Shown piece by piece: positions 26,248 through 34,022 of a DNA stretch of 41,216 nt; within the stretch, counting starts at the first letter, position 1; every line of letters starts with the position of its first letter. The notes under the pieces are model-generated. The model was given only the letters and a program-made list of their open reading frames with translations, did not search any database and was not told where the DNA came from. The translations under genes were made by a program, and so were the position numbers. Source of the DNA: Athalassotoga sp964433875 (GTDB lineage Bacteria > Thermotogota > Thermotogae > Mesoaciditogales > Mesoaciditogaceae); the NCBI GenBank assembly GCA_964433875.1, contig CAYSSO010000015.1, forward strand, positions 1 through 41,216, given 5' to 3'.

Positions 26248-27467
26248 AGAATGAGAAATTTTGTTCTTTTTGTGGTAGAGGGGCCTCGGAAGTAAACAGG
26301 CTTATAGCGGGGCCCAATGATGTTTACATTTGTGACGAGTGTATCGAGTTATTTCACGACATCTTACACGATCATCAAGCCGAAACGCAAAAAAATTCAA
26401 GCAGGAAACTTCCAAGTCCTGTTGAAATAAAGGAAGAACTCGACAAGTATGTCATAGGCCAGGAACGCGCAAAAAAAGCGATAAGCGTCGCCGTTTACAA
26501 TCATTACAAACGTGTCTTCATGAACAAAAAATTCGATGATGTGGAAATAGAAAAGTCAAATATAATGCTCATAGGGCCGACCGGATCTGGAAAGACGCTT
26601 ATTGCCCGTGTACTTGCCAAAGTTCTGGATGTGCCCTTTGCTATAACTGATGCAACGCCGCTCACAGAGGCCGGATATGTCGGAGAAGATGTCGAAAATG
26701 TCATATTAAGGCTTTTACAGGTTGCCGATTTCGATATAGAAAAGGCCCAGCACGGGATAATTTACATAGATGAGATCGATAAGATAGCAAGAAAATCTGC
26801 CAATGTTTCTATAACCCGCGATGTTTCGGGCGAAGGAGTCCAGCAGGCACTTTTAAAAATAGTCGAGGGTACGGTTGCAAATGTACCACCTCAAGGAGGA
26901 AGAAAACACCCGTACCAGGAATTCATAAAGGTAGACACGACAAATATACTTTTCATAATCGGCGGGGCCTTTGATGGACTTGAAGAGATAATAAGATCGA
27001 GAGTTCAGCAAACGACTGTCGGCTTTGCGGCTAACATAAAATCAAAACGCGATGAGGATATAAATTCACTTCTTAGACAGGTAACTCCAGATGATCTTGT
27101 CAAATATGGATTGATGCCCGAATTTGTTGGAAGGTTCCCGATAATATCTACCCTCGATCAACTCAACGAAGAACAACTTGTAAGGATACTCGTAGATCCC
27201 AAAAATGCCGTTGTCAAGCAGTACAAAAAGCTCATGGAACTGGACGGGGTAGATCTTGAATTTGAAGATGATGCTCTCAAAGAAATAGCAACTATAGCAA
27301 GAAAACGCGGAACAGGGGCGAGAGGACTTAAAAGCGTTATAGATGAGGTAATGATGGAGGTAATGTTCAACATTCCGAGGCTTCAAAATGTCAAAAAAGT
27401 AATCGTCACTGCCGAATCTATAAGAGAAGGAAAAGAACCTCTCGTTGAAATGAGGGAAACTGCCTGA
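26244..27467 (+). CDS. clpX: ATP-dependent Clp protease ATPase subunit ClpX
   Basis: A 407-residue unfoldase for ClpP. The N-terminal zinc-binding domain has Cys7, Cys10, Cys30 and Cys33. AAA+ motifs are GPTGSGKT (Walker A), GYVGEDVEN (pore loop), IIYIDEIDKIA (Walker B), the RKHPYQEFIKVDT segment, and the GARGLKS sensor 2. The GTG at 26244 overlaps the clpP stop by four bases; its stop overlaps tsaD's start (TGATG). Confidence 0.98.
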   Translation: MKNEKFCSFCGRGASEVNRLIAGPNDVYICDECIELFHDILHDHQAETQKNSSRKLPSPVEIKEELDKYVIGQERAKKAISVAVYNHYKRVFMNKKFDDVEIEKSNIMLIGPTGSGKTLIARVLAKVLDVPFAITDATPLTEAGYVGEDVENVILRLLQVADFDIEKAQHGIIYIDEIDKIARKSANVSITRDVSGEGVQQALLKIVEGTVANVPPQGGRKHPYQEFIKVDTTNILFIIGGAFDGLEEIIRSRVQQTTVGFAANIKSKRDEDINSLLRQVTPDDLVKYGLMPEFVGRFPIISTLDQLNEEQLVRILVDPKNAVVKQYKKLMELDGVDLEFEDDALKEIATIARKRGTGARGLKSVIDEVMMEVMFNIPRLQNVKKVIVTAESIREGKEPLVEMRETA

Positions 27468-28453
27468 TGGCTCTTATCCTTGGAATCGAAAGTTCGTGCG
27501 ACGAAACTTCAGTCGCAATAGTTGAAAATGGAGAAAGAATCATTTCGGAAAAGACCGCCTCGCAGATAAATATACATGCCCTCTACGGAGGTGTTGTACC
27601 GGAGATCGCATCGAGATACCATCTCGAAAAGATCTCTATCCTTACGAAAATGGTCTTTGACGAGTCTAAAATAGATCCCAAAAAACTCTCGGCCGTTGCC
27701 GTGACATACGGTCCGGGGCTAGTTGGGCCTTTGCTTGTTGGATTATCTTATGCAAAGGGTCTTTCTTACGCTTTAAAGGTTCCACTTATAGGTGTAAATC
27801 ACATGATAGGCCATCTTAACGCCGTCTTCCTTTTCGACAGGAGCATAGAATTTCCGTGCATGGTCTTGATGATTTCCGGCGCCCATACAGAGATAGTCTA
27901 CATGAGATCTTTGAATGATTTCGAAGTAATAGGAAAATCCATAGATGACGCGGCGGGCGAGGCTTTTGACAAAGTCGCGAGAATGTTAGGACTTCCATAT
28001 CCCGGAGGGCCTCAAATAGACAAAGTGGCCAAAGGAGGAAGGCCTTCCTACAACTTTACAAAGCCGAAGACAGAAGGTAAGTACGATTTCAGTTTTAGCG
28101 GTTTGAAGACGCATGTACTTTATTTTCTGAGAGACAACAGGGATTTCAAACTGGAAGATGTAGCCTCTTCATTTCAAGAAACAGTCGCTTCTATTCTCGT
28201 TGACAAGGTTGTAGAGGCAGCGCTTGAATACAACGTCAAAGATGTCATTGTGGCCGGGGGAGTTGCGGCCAATTCAGCGGTAAGGAAGAAGACAGAAGAG
28301 GCGTCTTTGAAAAACAATCTTGCCTTTCACTTTCCTCCTTTGAAATATTGCACAGATAATGCTTCTATGATAGCGGCGGCCGGCTGGCACGAGTACAAAG
28401 AAGGAAGATTTGCCAGTTTGGATCTGGAAGCCGTTCCTAATCTGGAGGTTTAA
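27467..28453 (+). CDS. tsaD: tRNA N6-adenosine threonylcarbamoyltransferase TsaD
   Basis: Transfers the threonylcarbamoyl group to A37 of ANN-decoding tRNAs. A 328-residue ASKHA-fold protein: ILGIESSCDETSVAIV at the start, metal-binding histidines in NHMIGHLNA, DDAAGEAFDKVARMLG, and FSFSGLKTHV. Translationally coupled to clpX. The partners tsaB, tsaE and tsaC are not in the window. Confidence 0.97.
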   Translation: MALILGIESSCDETSVAIVENGERIISEKTASQINIHALYGGVVPEIASRYHLEKISILTKMVFDESKIDPKKLSAVAVTYGPGLVGPLLVGLSYAKGLSYALKVPLIGVNHMIGHLNAVFLFDRSIEFPCMVLMISGAHTEIVYMRSLNDFEVIGKSIDDAAGEAFDKVARMLGLPYPGGPQIDKVAKGGRPSYNFTKPKTEGKYDFSFSGLKTHVLYFLRDNRDFKLEDVASSFQETVASILVDKVVEAALEYNVKDVIVAGGVAANSAVRKKTEEASLKNNLAFHFPPLKYCTDNASMIAAAGWHEYKEGRFASLDLEAVPNLEV

Positions 28454-29329
28454 ATGCGCCTTTCTTACGGGAGTGCTCGTTTGCTTGGCCTTATAAATTC
28501 GGGGCCTCTTTTGAAGATGGAAACGATTTACACAATGTTTGGCGAAAGATGTGTTTTCAACTGCGCTTATTGTACTCAGGCAAGAGAGAGCAAATCCTCT
28601 GGAAAATTTCTATCGAGAATTTCATGGCCTAAATTTGAGATGGGAGAAATAATTTCTGCCATAGAAAGATCTAATGGGATAAGAAGAATATGTCTTCAGA
28701 TCGTCTCTTCTTTGCACGTTAAAGAGGAAGCCTTTGGATTTATAGACAAAATAAGGGATCGCGGCATACCTATCTCGGCAAGCGTCAGAATTTCTCGGTT
28801 TGAAGAGGCAAAAGAGTGGTTTGATCATGGAATAGATAGAATTGGAATGGCAACAGATGTCGTCAATGAAAGGCTTTTTGAACTTTACCGCGGTGGAAAT
28901 TTAAAAAGGCATTTGAAGTTGATCAAAGAAGTCGCAGAAAAGTATCCGTCCAAAGTTACAACGCATCTTATAGTGGGTCTTGGAGAAAGCGAAAGGGAGG
29001 CGGTTGAATTTCTTCAAGAAATGCATGATTTAAAAGTAGGCGTCGGCTTATTTGCTTTTACTCCCATGAAAGGTACAAAACTTGAAAATTTTAAAAGTCC
29101 TGATATGGATTCTTACAGGCGCGTTCAAATTGCGGCATATCTTGTAAAAAACGATCTTTCGAACCTTTCACTTTTCGAGTTCGAGAACGGAAGGATAATT
29201 TCCTTTGGATACGATATTTCAAATATCCCGTTTTCTGCTTTTAAAACCTCTGGATGTCCGAATTGCACAAGACCTTACTACAATGAAAGACCAGGAAAAG
29301 AGATGTATAACTTCTTTGAGGTGAGTTAA
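28454..29329 (+). CDS. Radical SAM protein, BioB-like, possibly a lipoyl synthase of the LipS type
   Basis: A 291-residue radical SAM enzyme. The [4Fe-4S] cluster motif is C33-x3-C37-x2-C40 (RCVFNCAYCTQ), followed by a TIM-barrel-like core. Near the C terminus SGCPNCTRPYYNERPGK has a second Cys pair (268, 271) that could hold an auxiliary cluster. It is shorter than BioB and lacks its usual neighbours. I recall a similar 'GCPxCNRPYYNERP' tail in archaeal and thermophile radical SAM proteins shown or proposed to act as two-part lipoyl synthases, but that is from memory. SD GGAGGT lies in the end of tsaD. Function not proven. Confidence 0.8.
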   Translation: MRLSYGSARLLGLINSGPLLKMETIYTMFGERCVFNCAYCTQARESKSSGKFLSRISWPKFEMGEIISAIERSNGIRRICLQIVSSLHVKEEAFGFIDKIRDRGIPISASVRISRFEEAKEWFDHGIDRIGMATDVVNERLFELYRGGNLKRHLKLIKEVAEKYPSKVTTHLIVGLGESEREAVEFLQEMHDLKVGVGLFAFTPMKGTKLENFKSPDMDSYRRVQIAAYLVKNDLSNLSLFEFENGRIISFGYDISNIPFSAFKTSGCPNCTRPYYNERPGKEMYNFFEVS

Positions 29330-31014
29330 TGAAAAACGCTCTTTTTTCGTTCATTTTGATTTTGGTATTTGCGTCTTTGGCCTTCGGAATTCAGGTTACG
29401 CTTTTTACAGTTCCTCCCCAGTCCATGGTTTATGTGAATGGAACCCTTATAGGTCAGACGAGTTTGAATGGAACCATTGTCGTGAATTTGAATTCCGTAT
29501 CAAATGTAAGTGTCCAAAACGTTGGATATCTCCCTTTCAATTTCGTCTACGATCCTTCTTCCGGATCGACCATCGTCAGGATAAATCTTCAGCCGCTCTC
29601 TTACATTTCTGTCTTCACACAGCCTTCTGGTGCCAATATATCGATCGATAAAGATACCTTCGTAAGTCCGGCAACGATCACGGTGAGCCCGGGCCTTCAC
29701 GAGATCTCGATTCAAAAAAATGGATATATATCCCAAACTCTCGCCGTTTCTGCGGTTCCATTCCAGGTTACAAGGGCGAATGTTCAATTGGTTCCGTCGG
29801 GCCAAATAAATGTAGATAGCGATCCAGCACGTGCCGCGATCTTTTTGAATGGGCAGTATGCCGGAATAACCCCCTTCTCGACCGTGCTAAAGCCTGGAAT
29901 TTATTCGATGACTTTGAAGGCCACTGATTTTTCAGAAATTTCGACATACGTCAATATCTCTCAAAATTCCACGCCTCAAAATTTATTTTTTAGAATGAAA
30001 AAAATTGTCAGCGTGACTATAGATTCTTCTCCTTCTGGAGCCTTTGTGAATTTAAATGGAATGAACTTTAAAACGCCTGCATCGATGAAAATACCAGTTG
30101 GCACCTATACCTATACGGCAAGCCGGATATACTTTCAAAGTAAAAGCGGGACTCTTTCTATATCCTCAAGCGGGACCTACACGATCTCTTTAAGTCCGAT
30201 GCTCTCTCTTGTTGTGTTTTCTTCGAATCCCCCAGGTGCGGCCGTTGAGGTCAATGGAAAACTCCTCGGGCAAACCCAATTGTCAAAGCAATTGCCTTAC
30301 GGCACCTACAGTGTTAAGATGATAGGCAACAATTCGAAGATATGGTTCGGAAGGGTAAGGGTTGATCAGCAGGTTGTCAACGTTTACGGAGACATGATAA
30401 ATGCCGGTATGATAACCGTTGATGCTACACCTTCTCAGAATACCCTTGTTCATATTGGATCGATCTGGTCTACCCTTCCGGCAACTCTTAACGCTTCCGT
30501 TGGGGTATATCCCGTTGAATTTTACAATCCTCAATTTCCTCCAAAGACCATCTACGTCAGAGTGAATGGCGGGAGAATCACGAATATTTACGAATATTTG
30601 CAACCTATGGGGATGCTCTTTGTTGGAAGCACGCCACCTGCCAGCGTAAATTTAAACGGTAAATTCATAGGAAGAACGCCGATTTTTGACTTCAAATTGC
30701 TTCCCGGCACCTACCAGATCGATGTTTCATGGCAGGATGGGAGTTTAAGCAGAACTCTAAATGTTCAAAGCGATGGAATTTACAATCTTTACTTTACCGA
30801 TCCTTCATTTGTAGAGGTTAAATTCATCTCATTTCCAGATCCGGTAAAGGTGGTATTGGATAACGGAAGTGAAGGCTATACACCATTTTCCGTTAAAATA
30901 TCGAGAGGGATACATACATACAAAGTTTACGATCTTTTTGGAAATCAAATAAGTGCCGGTACGATAGACACGAAATACATGAACGCGAAATCTTACTTCT
31001 TTATAGGAGGATAG
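29329..31014 (+). CDS. Exported PEGA-repeat protein
   Basis: A 561-residue protein with a signal peptide (MKNALFSFILILVFASLAFG) and roughly seven tandem PEGA-type beta units. Each has the pattern P-x-G/A-x-V-x-(L/V)-N-G, then G-x-T-P, then L-x-P-G-x-Y, for example RAAIFLNGQYAG, PAASVNLNGKFIG-like and AAVEVNGKLLGQT. PEGA repeats occur in cell-surface proteins and probably mediate protein or wall contacts. Its ATG overlaps the previous stop (TAATG), and it is directly followed by the Omp-alpha-like gene, so a joint role in the toga or outer envelope is likely. Confidence 0.88.
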   Translation: MKNALFSFILILVFASLAFGIQVTLFTVPPQSMVYVNGTLIGQTSLNGTIVVNLNSVSNVSVQNVGYLPFNFVYDPSSGSTIVRINLQPLSYISVFTQPSGANISIDKDTFVSPATITVSPGLHEISIQKNGYISQTLAVSAVPFQVTRANVQLVPSGQINVDSDPARAAIFLNGQYAGITPFSTVLKPGIYSMTLKATDFSEISTYVNISQNSTPQNLFFRMKKIVSVTIDSSPSGAFVNLNGMNFKTPASMKIPVGTYTYTASRIYFQSKSGTLSISSSGTYTISLSPMLSLVVFSSNPPGAAVEVNGKLLGQTQLSKQLPYGTYSVKMIGNNSKIWFGRVRVDQQVVNVYGDMINAGMITVDATPSQNTLVHIGSIWSTLPATLNASVGVYPVEFYNPQFPPKTIYVRVNGGRITNIYEYLQPMGMLFVGSTPPASVNLNGKFIGRTPIFDFKLLPGTYQIDVSWQDGSLSRTLNVQSDGIYNLYFTDPSFVEVKFISFPDPVKVVLDNGSEGYTPFSVKISRGIHTYKVYDLFGNQISAGTIDTKYMNAKSYFFIGG

Positions 31015-31018
31015 TAAT

Positions 31019-31787
31019 ATGAAAAGATTTTTGATTTTCTCGATCGTTTTACTTATGCCCCTTATCATGATGGGGAGCATGGTGATAAATGATGTCTCTC
31101 CTTCTTCCGATCTGTACCCTTACGTTGTTGAAATGGTTCAAGACAATATAATGTCACTCGATTCAAATAATGACTTTAACGGATCTCTTGTTGTTACTCG
31201 ATCTTGCACGGATTCTCTCGAATCTTTTGAATTACCTTCAGGGAAGAATCCAGCCTGCTGCCCAAATCTCACAGCCAACCGTTCAGGGAACATCTGTCTC
31301 ACCTGAACTTTTGATGAAGATCCAGCAGATAGAAAATACCGTCAACAAGTATCCCAACATTCAGGCCTACATAACAAATCAGGCAAGTACTATCAGCGAA
31401 CTTTCATCAGAGGTCAACCAGATATATTCTCAGGTCGCGATCATGCAGAATATTCTTTCATCTCTTTCTTCCGTTCAAAATGTGCCATCGGCCGGCATCT
31501 TATCTAAGGTGATAGAAAGAGTTTCAAATGTTGAAAGCAATTTTAACACGCTTTCGGCCAACTACGCATCTCTTTCTGCAACCGTTTCGAATATTCAGCA
31601 GGAGATAAACAGCATGAATGTAAGTTCTTCTTTGATTTCTCAAATAAAAAATCTTCAAAACGAAAATGAAACTTTGAAATCAAAAGTTTCCTCTCTCGAA
31701 TCCACACTAGGGAGTGTATATTTCTTTCAAGCCGTTGAGATAATAGCCGTTATAGGTGCGCTGGCCTACATACTTTTTGTCAAATGA
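31019..31787 (+). CDS. Omp-alpha-like protein (SLH domain, coiled coil, membrane anchor), frameshifted
   Basis: Two overlapping frames make one recognisable protein. Frame one (from ATG 31019, AGGAGG upstream) gives a signal peptide and an S-layer homology domain (NDVSPSSDLYPYVVEMVQ... FNGSLVVTR). At about 31200 the SLH consensus continues in the +1 frame as DLARILSNLLNYLQG, followed by a long heptad-rich coiled coil rich in Ser, Ile and Gln, and a final hydrophobic helix (AVEIIAVIGALAYILFVK). This is the layout of Thermotoga Omp-alpha, which spans periplasm to toga. Frame one alone stops at 31306. The break may be a sequencing error, a real 2-nt loss (or 1-nt gain), or frameshifting at CGA. 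Confidence 0.75.
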
Positions 31788-31794
31788 GGGGAAA

Positions 31795-32733
31795 ATGAAG
31801 GTCATTGATCTTGTAAAAAAACAAAAGATTCTTTCTATAGAGGTAATCCCTCCAGACAGAGGGAAAGACATAGACGAGATCTTTTCGGCCATAGACGAGA
31901 TAATGGAATTTTCTCCTTCATTCATAAATGTAACACGCCATGCTCCGGAAATAGATTATATCGAATTTGAAGGCAAAATAATAAGGGTACCAAAGATAAA
32001 AAGACCCGGTACGGTTGGAGTCGGCGCCGCTATAAAGAACAGGTACAATGTAGATGTTGTTCCCCACGTGCTCTGTCTCGGAATGAACAAATTCGAAATA
32101 GAGGACATGCTTATAGATTTGAAATATCTTGAGATAGAAAATCTCTTTGTAATAAGGGGAGAACTGGACAATAGAAAGATAACCTTCGAAAAAGACGGAT
32201 ACAACCACGCAGACGAACTCGTTGATCAGATATCCAAAATGAATAAGGGAATATACCTTTATCCAGTTGAAAATCCAAAGCCAACCAACTTTTGTGTGGG
32301 CGTTGCCGGCTATCCGGAAAAACATTACGAAGCGCTTAACATGGAAGAAGATTTGAAATATCTCAAAAAGAAGATCAACGCCGGCGCTGATTACGTTATA
32401 ACCCAGATGTTTTTCGACTTTGAAATTTACAAAAATTTCGTTGAAAGGGCAAGAGAGATCGGCATAAATGTGCCTATAATTCCAGGGATAAAGCCAATAG
32501 TCCAATTTAAATCGATGATCAAAATCCCGAGTACCTTCTTCGTCAGCATCCCCAAAGAGTTCGTTTGTGCAATGCAGGAAGCAAAGACGCCCCAAGAGGA
32601 GTTTAAAATTGGCACGCGCTATATGTCAAAACTCGTCGATAAACTTTTGAATTACGGTGTGCCGGGCATTCATATATTCACAATGGGTAAGGGAAGGTCT
32701 ACAAGGGCACTTCTTGAGGCAGTCTACAAATAA
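31795..32733 (+). CDS. metF: Methylenetetrahydrofolate reductase family protein
   Basis: A 312-residue TIM-barrel flavoprotein of the MetF family, which interconverts methylene- and methyl-tetrahydrofolate. Seen: LSIEVIPPD at the start (the family E in SxEffPP), VTRHAPEI, PHVLCLGMNKFEIEDML (usual HLTC), IENLFVIRGE (LRGD-like), CVGVAGYPEKHYEA, and ADYVITQMFFD. The ATG at 31795 after GAGGGG is preferred over an upstream in-frame ATG at 31756 inside the preceding gene. It closes the long operon. Confidence 0.9.
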   Translation: MKVIDLVKKQKILSIEVIPPDRGKDIDEIFSAIDEIMEFSPSFINVTRHAPEIDYIEFEGKIIRVPKIKRPGTVGVGAAIKNRYNVDVVPHVLCLGMNKFEIEDMLIDLKYLEIENLFVIRGELDNRKITFEKDGYNHADELVDQISKMNKGIYLYPVENPKPTNFCVGVAGYPEKHYEALNMEEDLKYLKKKINAGADYVITQMFFDFEIYKNFVERAREIGINVPIIPGIKPIVQFKSMIKIPSTFFVSIPKEFVCAMQEAKTPQEEFKIGTRYMSKLVDKLLNYGVPGIHIFTMGKGRSTRALLEAVYK

Positions 32734-32772
32734 GGATCAAATTAAATTTACATTTCTTTCACACAACTAACC

Positions 32773-32802
32773 TTGACATAAAAGGTCGTGATAAAATATA
32801 CT
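32773..32802 (+). promoter_or_regulatory. Promoter of the glutaredoxin gene
   Basis: TTGACA (32773-32778), an 18-bp spacer and TATACT (32797-32802), followed by a GTATAC-centred palindrome. Marks a new unit after metF. Confidence 0.75.
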
Positions 32803-32863
32803 GTATACAGGTATTGATTTAAATTCAAATTTATATAAAAATGGAATGAGGAGATGGTTTTAA

Positions 32864-33103
32864 GTGGCTTTAAAAGTAAAGATCTATTCTACGCCAACAT
32901 GCCCACATTGCAAAGCGGCAAAAAACTATTTTAAGTCTCTTGGCATCCCGTTTGAAGACGTAGATGTTTCAAGGGATCAGAGAGAAGCCGAACTTATGGT
33001 GAAGAAGACACACCAGTATGGCGTGCCGGTTATAGAACTTGGAAACCAGATCGTCATAGGCTTTGATAGGAACAAGATCGATAGAATTTTAGGGGTGAGG
33101 TAA
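32864..33103 (+). CDS. Glutaredoxin-like thiol-disulfide protein (CPHC)
   Basis: A 79-residue thioredoxin-fold protein with the active site TCPHC (Cys residues 13 and 16), a cis-Pro in YGVPVIEL, and a final helix, matching NrdH/glutaredoxin-like proteins of anaerobes (YruB type). It likely reduces disulfides in the cytosol; with a class II reductase in the genome, an electron-donor role is possible. GTG start at 32864 after GAGGAG. The frame continues open beyond its TAA into the next small gene. Confidence 0.93.
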   Translation: MALKVKIYSTPTCPHCKAAKNYFKSLGIPFEDVDVSRDQREAELMVKKTHQYGVPVIELGNQIVIGFDRNKIDRILGVR

Positions 33104-33121
33104 AGGGCAGAGGAGTTTAGA

Positions 33122-33352
33122 ATTCGCATATCTCTTCTTGACAGATACCTTTACATAAGATCACACGCACTCCAAAGAAGTATAGAAAGAGAAATAGGCC
33201 TCGACAATTTAAAATCGTTGCTTGAGTCTAAAGAATCGCGGGCAACGTTTCAGAGAAATGGAAGAATAAGAATTGAAAATGATGAGATCGTCGCCATAAT
33301 TCAAGTTGAAGGTGACGATCTTGTTTTGGTTACGGCATTTAACGTTTTTTAA
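33122..33352 (+). CDS. Small protein, DUF4258-like, apparently with an ATT start codon
   Basis: Directly after the glutaredoxin stop, the same frame stays open for 82 codons without any ATG, GTG or TTG before codon 30 or so. AGAGGAG (33109-33115) lies six bases before an ATT at 33122, giving 76 residues: RISLLDRYLYIRSHALQRS... ending LVLVTAFNVF. The 'HA...R..ERE' helix and the closing 'VTAF' strand resemble DUF4258/BrnT-like toxin folds. ATT initiation is rare but known (infC). The last four codons lie in the 53-bp repeat. Stop-codon readthrough from glutaredoxin or a lost start codon are the alternatives. Confidence 0.5.
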   Translation: MRISLLDRYLYIRSHALQRSIEREIGLDNLKSLLESKESRATFQRNGRIRIENDEIVAIIQVEGDDLVLVTAFNVF

Positions 33353-33390
33353 GCAAGAATTCTCCCACTTCTGTAGTGGGAGCATGTCAC
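33338..33390. repeat. 53-bp inverted repeat, copy B (partner at 11787-11839)
   Basis: Reverse complement of copy A with one difference. Here the hairpin is perfect: CTCCCACT (33362-33369), five-base loop, AGTGGGAG (33375-33382). It supplies the stop codons of both flanking convergent genes (TAA at 33350, minus-strand TGA at 33387-33389). Likely remnant of a small palindromic mobile element. Confidence 0.85.
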
Positions 33391-34019
33391 GACAAAAATT
33401 TAGACATGATTCTCCATGCCTCTCCTTCCATCAAAAAAACAGATTCTTTAGAATATCTGTAATCACTTTTCCTTACAAATTCTTTCAGAGAGTTTATGAC
33501 CCTTTCCATTTTAGATATTTGGACTCTTTTGAAATTTGGATTTATCTCTGCTTTGATCAATTCATTTGTATGCTTGAGACATACCATCGAAATCGAATTC
33601 TCGTATCTTTTGAGCCTCTCTTCATTTGAAATGTATTGCTCGAAAAGACCTAAATATCTTTTTTCTGCGTCTTTTTCTATCGCGCACATCTGGCAATTCT
33701 CTCCAAACTTTATCGCTTCTCCATTTAAAGCGCGCATTATTTCATCAGATATCGTCCCGTACAGTACCGAGACACCGAGTATGCCGAGTTCTGGATGGGC
33801 TCTCAGATGATCTTCGACCATTTTAAGATGCTTTGGACAAAAACCGGGCCCGAATGAAAATTTTTTTCTCTCCGACGGATCGTTGACATTTTCGTAAAAT
33901 AACGCATCTATGTTATCATCTACACTTTCTGAAGTAAGTTCGCATATTGGACATCCGACCTTGTTAAGAAGTTCATCTATTTTTCCAAGCAGATATCCGG
34001 ACTCTGTTTCTTTTTTCAT
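33387..34019 (-). CDS. DUF6062-like Cys-rich protein, co-operonic with the Ehr-like complex
   Basis: A 210-residue soluble, mostly helical protein with two repeated metal-type modules: C23-x2-C26 with C61-x2-H64, and C109-x2-C112 with C147-x2-H150. I associate this CPIC/CPKH pattern with the DUF6062 family of anaerobes, from memory; function unknown. The ATG follows AGGTGAGGT and lies four bases after the stop of the HyfB-like subunit, so it is the last gene of that operon. It could bind zinc or an iron-sulfur cluster. The stop and final residues lie in the 53-bp repeat. Confidence 0.75.
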   Translation of the reverse strand: MKKETESGYLLGKIDELLNKVGCPICELTSESVDDNIDALFYENVNDPSERKKFSFGPGFCPKHLKMVEDHLRAHPELGILGVSVLYGTISDEIMRALNGEAIKFGENCQMCAIEKDAEKRYLGLFEQYISNEERLKRYENSISMVCLKHTNELIKAEINPNFKRVQISKMERVINSLKEFVRKSDYRYSKESVFLMEGEAWRIMSKFLS

Positions 34020-34022
34020 ACC

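Noticed and set aside
31918..32595. Open frame of 225 codons opposite metF
   Set aside because: Shadow of a clear metF gene; composition rich in Phe, Tyr and Cys, with no recognisable domain.
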